Assembly: GCA_018651745.1 (NCBI GenBank)
Contig: JABIDL010000020.1
Span: forward strand, 4,221 to 68,220
DNA: 64,000 nucleotides
Source of the DNA: Candidatus Neomarinimicrobiota bacterium
GTDB taxonomy: Bacteria; Fidelibacterota; Marinisomatia; Marinisomatales; TCS55
Reading direction: 5' to 3'
Positions 61,347 to 64,000 of the stretch are shown here, one piece after another. The notes beneath the pieces are model-generated. The model was not told the DNA's origin, searched no databases, and was given only the letters and a program-made list of their open reading frames with translations. Positions within the stretch are counted from its first letter, which is position 1, and the number at the start of each line of letters is the position of its first letter. Both the position numbers and the translations under genes were made by a program.

Positions 61347-62063
61347 TCATAATTCTTTTTTCACTTTTTCCAGTAATGTGATCATCATATCAAAGGTCAT
61401 TCTGCCGGTATTTACATTCCGCGGGCTCGGATGGTAACATCCCCAAAGAAGAAACCCGTTCGGCATTTCGTATTTTTTATCATGCCCAAAAGGATAATCC
61501 TTTACTTTTAGATCGAACTCTTTCCGAACGTATTTAAAACAGCCGTCAAAGGCGATTTTCCCAAGCGCCAGAATAATCTTCGGCTTCAGCAATTCCATCT
61601 CCCTTTGAAAATATCCCGAGCAGTTTTTGAGTTCCTCGCTCGTTGGTTTATCTCCGGGAGGAACGCATTTCAGCACCGGTGTCATAAAGGTATTTTTGAG
61701 TTTTAGCCCATCATCAACAGCATCCGAATTTGGCTGATTTGCCAGCCCGGCATGGTGAAGGCATTTCATGAGAAAGTCTGCAGATTTGTCACCGGTGAAT
61801 ACGCGAGCGGTTCGGTTGCCGCCGTGTGCCGCCGGCGCGAGACCTACAATTAAAAGATTTCCGTTTGGATCTCCGTAACCCGGAACCGGCTTCCCCCAAT
61901 AATTCCAATCCCTGAATTGTTTGCGTTTTTCACGGGCAATTTTGGTGCGAAAATCCACAATTCGAGGGCACTCGGCACATTGGATTAGTTCCGAATATAA
62001 CGGCGCCAGCGGACCGCTTTGTAAGGATGGATGAATATCGGAGGTTGGTGAAAGGCTATTCAA
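61347..62063 (-). CDS. Uracil-DNA glycosylase, family 5 (UdgB-like)
   Basis: 238 aa. Four Fe-S Cys are in CAECPRIVDF, LKCVPPGDKP and ELKNCSGYF. Active-site motif GLAPAAHGGNRTARVFTGD replaces the GEGPG pattern of family 4 by GLAPA, which defines family 5. The second motif is CYHPSPRNVNTGRM. It removes uracil, hypoxanthine and related bases from DNA. The start overlaps the quinone oxidoreductase stop by eight bases; the pair is an operon. Confidence 0.88.
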   Translation of the reverse strand: MNSLSPTSDIHPSLQSGPLAPLYSELIQCAECPRIVDFRTKIAREKRKQFRDWNYWGKPVPGYGDPNGNLLIVGLAPAAHGGNRTARVFTGDKSADFLMKCLHHAGLANQPNSDAVDDGLKLKNTFMTPVLKCVPPGDKPTSEELKNCSGYFQREMELLKPKIILALGKIAFDGCFKYVRKEFDLKVKDYPFGHDKKYEMPNGFLLWGCYHPSPRNVNTGRMTFDMMITLLEKVKKEL

Positions 62064-63078
62064 ACGGCGTCAGCAATACTTTGCCAAAATTCTTGTGATC
62101 ATGGATGTACTGGTGAGCCTCGGCCGCTTTGCTGAACGGAAAAACCGAATCCACTTCCGGCTTGATATTTCCATCATAATACCACTTCAACAATGTGTCG
62201 GTCGCAAGTTTCATATCCGCTTCACGATCTCGCAGCATTCCCAAATGACAACCAAACACGGCTTTGTTCGTTCCCATCAGTTTTACGGGACTGAACCTCG
62301 GCATGGACACAAATTCTTTCAAAAGTGTAAACCATTTTCGTTTGTTGCTGACGGCAGCAGTGGAAAACCCGTAACAGACGAGCCGTCCGAAACTTCCCAT
62401 CGCCCTAAAACTTCGATTCAAATGCGAGCCGCCGATGGGATCCAGCACCACATCCGCGCCGCGCCCGCCGGTAATTTTTTTTGTGTACGTCACAAAATCG
62501 GTGTCATGGTAATCTATAATATGTTCAGCGCCCATTGCTTTCAGTCTCTCATGCTTATGAGCAGATGCTGTTCCGATCACATTGGCGCCCAGAATTTTTG
62601 CGATCTGCAGCGCGGCGATTCCGACACCGCCTCCTATGCCGTGCACCAACAGCCATTCATCTTTTTTTAGATTTGCCTGCATGATCATCATCACATACGC
62701 CGTTAAATAATTGACGGGAATTGCTGCGGCGTCTTTGAGATGATCTTCTGATTGTAACGGAAAAACCCTGTCCGCCGGAATGTTGATTGCTGACGCATAC
62801 CCGCCAAACTGCGTCAGCGCAACCACCGGTTGACCAACGAGATTCGAATCTTCCTTCTCTCCAGCTTTTATCACCATTCCGGAAATTTCGTATCCGGGCG
62901 TAAATGGTGGTTTCGGTGCGCTGGGATACAATCCCATCCTCATGAGCAAGTCAGCAAAATTGATTCCCGCGTAATGCACCTTGACCTGAACTTCGTTCGG
63001 TTTGGGATTTGGCAATTCTGAAGATTGGACGCTAAGTACAGACGGCGCGCCGTTTTGCGTGATAACTACTTTTTCCAT
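62056..63078 (-). CDS. NADPH:quinone oxidoreductase-like medium-chain reductase (VAT-1-like)
   Basis: 340 aa. GroES-like N-terminal domain (HYAGINFADLLMRMGLYP, GYEISGMVIKAG) and Rossmann domain with WLLVHGIGGGVGIAALQIAK. No structural or catalytic zinc Cys, as in the QOR family. NADPH-dependent reductase of quinones or enones. GC content here looks higher than in most of the window. The divergent lipoprotein gene on the plus strand begins 158 bases away. Confidence 0.88.
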   Translation of the reverse strand: MEKVVITQNGAPSVLSVQSSELPNPKPNEVQVKVHYAGINFADLLMRMGLYPSAPKPPFTPGYEISGMVIKAGEKEDSNLVGQPVVALTQFGGYASAINIPADRVFPLQSEDHLKDAAAIPVNYLTAYVMMIMQANLKKDEWLLVHGIGGGVGIAALQIAKILGANVIGTASAHKHERLKAMGAEHIIDYHDTDFVTYTKKITGGRGADVVLDPIGGSHLNRSFRAMGSFGRLVCYGFSTAAVSNKRKWFTLLKEFVSMPRFSPVKLMGTNKAVFGCHLGMLRDREADMKLATDTLLKWYYDGNIKPEVDSVFPFSKAAEAHQYIHDHKNFGKVLLTPFE

Positions 63079-63236
63079 TAGGAAAAATTAATGGTAAGCG
63101 GGGAATAATTCAGTATGAATACGCTATCCAAATCATTTTAATTATTCAATAAAAAAATATCATTTGAATTACCCAATACTTTGATAAGGAAATCTGCGCT
63201 GAATCTTAATCAAATTTTGCAGTAACTTCTCCCGTC

Positions 63237-64000
63237 ATGGGTTCTTTTTCTTATTCGTCATTTTCCACCGGAATACAACCATTGCTCTTTTCTCTGATAA
63301 TTCTTCTCACCCAATCCGCCTGCCCAGATAACCCCAAAGAAATTGTATGCGGGGAAAACCAAGTAGACGTAAACGGCACTTGCGAATGCGCGGATGGCTA
63401 CCACTGGAACGAAGACCAAACCCAATGCCTGCTGGACACCACCAGCCACAACTTTGTGTGGGAGATTGATACACTGGGGATTGGTGGAAGTTATTTGAAG
63501 GATGTAGCCGTAATTGATGAGAACAATGTGTGGGTGGTGGGTCAGATTGAAACGGACAGCGGGTATTTTGGGGCTGCTATTTGGAATGGAGAGGAATGGA
63601 CTTTGAAGAAACTCCATGGTCCGGGTATTAACACCCCATCTATTAAACCTAGAGGAATATGGGCCCTTTCAGAAAATGATATTTGGTTTGCTTCTGGGAG
63701 TATATATCATTGGGATGGGGTTGAAACATCATTGATGTGGCAAAGAAATATCGGTACAAATGAGACAGTGGAACAGGTTTGGGGCACCTCCTCTTCTGAT
63801 CTTTATTTTGTTGGTGGAAATGGTAACATTGTCCACTACGACGGCAGTGATTTTAGGCGGATGGAGAGTGGGACGGAAACAGGGATAATAAACATATGGG
63901 GATTAGATGGCCAACATATATGGGCAGTTACATACCAAAACAATGCTAATGGCATAATCAATGAGGTCTTATTTTATAATGGAAATGAATGGACTACAAA
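63237..64000 (+). CDS. Beta-propeller-like surface lipoprotein (3' end outside window)
   Basis: Starts ATG at 63237 (MGSFSYSSFSTGIQPLLFSL) with lipobox ending at Cys29 (ILLTQSAC), and is open to the right edge (254 codons seen). A Cys-rich EGF-like or metal-binding section follows at 38-66 (VCGENQVDVNGTCECADGYH). Then repeats with VWVVGQI, IWFASGSIYHWDG, LYFVGGNGNIVHYDG, IWAVTYQ every about 45 residues, each with a Trp/Asp blade pattern like Kelch or YCF48 propellers. Likely exported lipoprotein. The antisense 119-codon frame at 63258-63617 is a shadow. Confidence 0.8.
   Translation, partial: MGSFSYSSFSTGIQPLLFSLIILLTQSACPDNPKEIVCGENQVDVNGTCECADGYHWNEDQTQCLLDTTSHNFVWEIDTLGIGGSYLKDVAVIDENNVWVVGQIETDSGYFGAAIWNGEEWTLKKLHGPGINTPSIKPRGIWALSENDIWFASGSIYHWDGVETSLMWQRNIGTNETVEQVWGTSSSDLYFVGGNGNIVHYDGSDFRRMESGTETGIINIWGLDGQHIWAVTYQNNANGIINEVLFYNGNEWTT

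Noticed and set aside
63258-63617. 119-codon minus-strand frame at the right end
   Set aside because: The plus strand encodes a lipoprotein with signal peptide, lipobox and propeller repeats over the same bases, open to the window edge. The minus frame is a shadow.

Overview
The window is AT-rich bacterial chromosome, almost entirely transcribed from the minus strand. Only three genes read on the plus strand: a 74-aa gene near 49.2 kb, a secreted protein near 53 kb, and a lipoprotein running off the right edge. Two large secreted proteins end in a type IX secretion (Por) sorting domain with a YPNPFNP motif. Together with many predicted outer-membrane barrels and FCB-type gene families, this points to the Fibrobacterota-Chlorobiota-Bacteroidota superphylum, most like Marinimicrobia (SAR406) or relatives of Ignavibacteria and Calditrichota. 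That placement is an inference from gene style; no rRNA gene is present.

Layout, left to right. (1) 1-3.0 kb is the conserved SRP RNA - dnaX - ybaB - recR block plus tRNA-Ala(CGC). (2) 3.2-7.0 kb is an operon of a FecR-domain outer-membrane protein, a 46-aa membrane protein, a Rdx-family selenoprotein and two secreted or charged unknowns. (3) 7.1-13.2 kb holds a FAD/Fe-S oxidase fusion, a thioesterase, tRNA-Ser(CGA), two glycosyltransferases and tadA. (4) 13.2-28.3 kb is a cell-envelope region: a 2494-aa T9SS adhesin-like protein, an acidic-tract barrel, three tRNAs, a T9SS-exported Omp28-like selenoprotein, a barrel protein, a TlpA thioredoxin and a TolB/CsgG-like protein. (5) 28.3-31.8 kb has gltX, prepilin peptidase, two tRNA-Ser genes and a GIY-YIG element. 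(6) 31.9-40.4 kb is one gene for a 2838-aa protein with about 23 Ig-like repeats. (7) 40.4-48.7 kb is mixed accessory DNA with two kinds of duplicated sequence. (8) 48.7-64 kb has tRNAs, peptidases, further GIY-YIG genes, a UshA-like selenoprotein with rhodanese and MauE partners, yciH, a PycTM-like membrane protein, a uracil-DNA glycosylase and a quinone oxidoreductase.

Two observations stand out. First, three genes are interrupted by an in-frame UGA exactly where a redox Cys is expected (CxxU, UxxC and PCGU). Each UGA is followed 12-17 nt later by a compact hairpin, and two of the hairpins share the apical loop GGUCU. I read all three as selenoproteins; conventional gene callers would cut or lose them. 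Second, four of the ten tRNA genes have a partial copy next to them in which the tRNA sequence is joined to a short hairpin, mostly of the type TCCCGNN-loop-NNCGGGA with a 7-bp stem. In two copies the hairpin sits where the T arm should be. Two of the four carry a small GIY-YIG nuclease gene between direct repeats of the tRNA. This looks like a tRNA-targeting mini mobile element.

Limits: functions are assigned by recognising motifs in translated sequence. No database search, folding program or alignment was run. Selenocysteine machinery (selA, selB, selC, selD) is not in this window.
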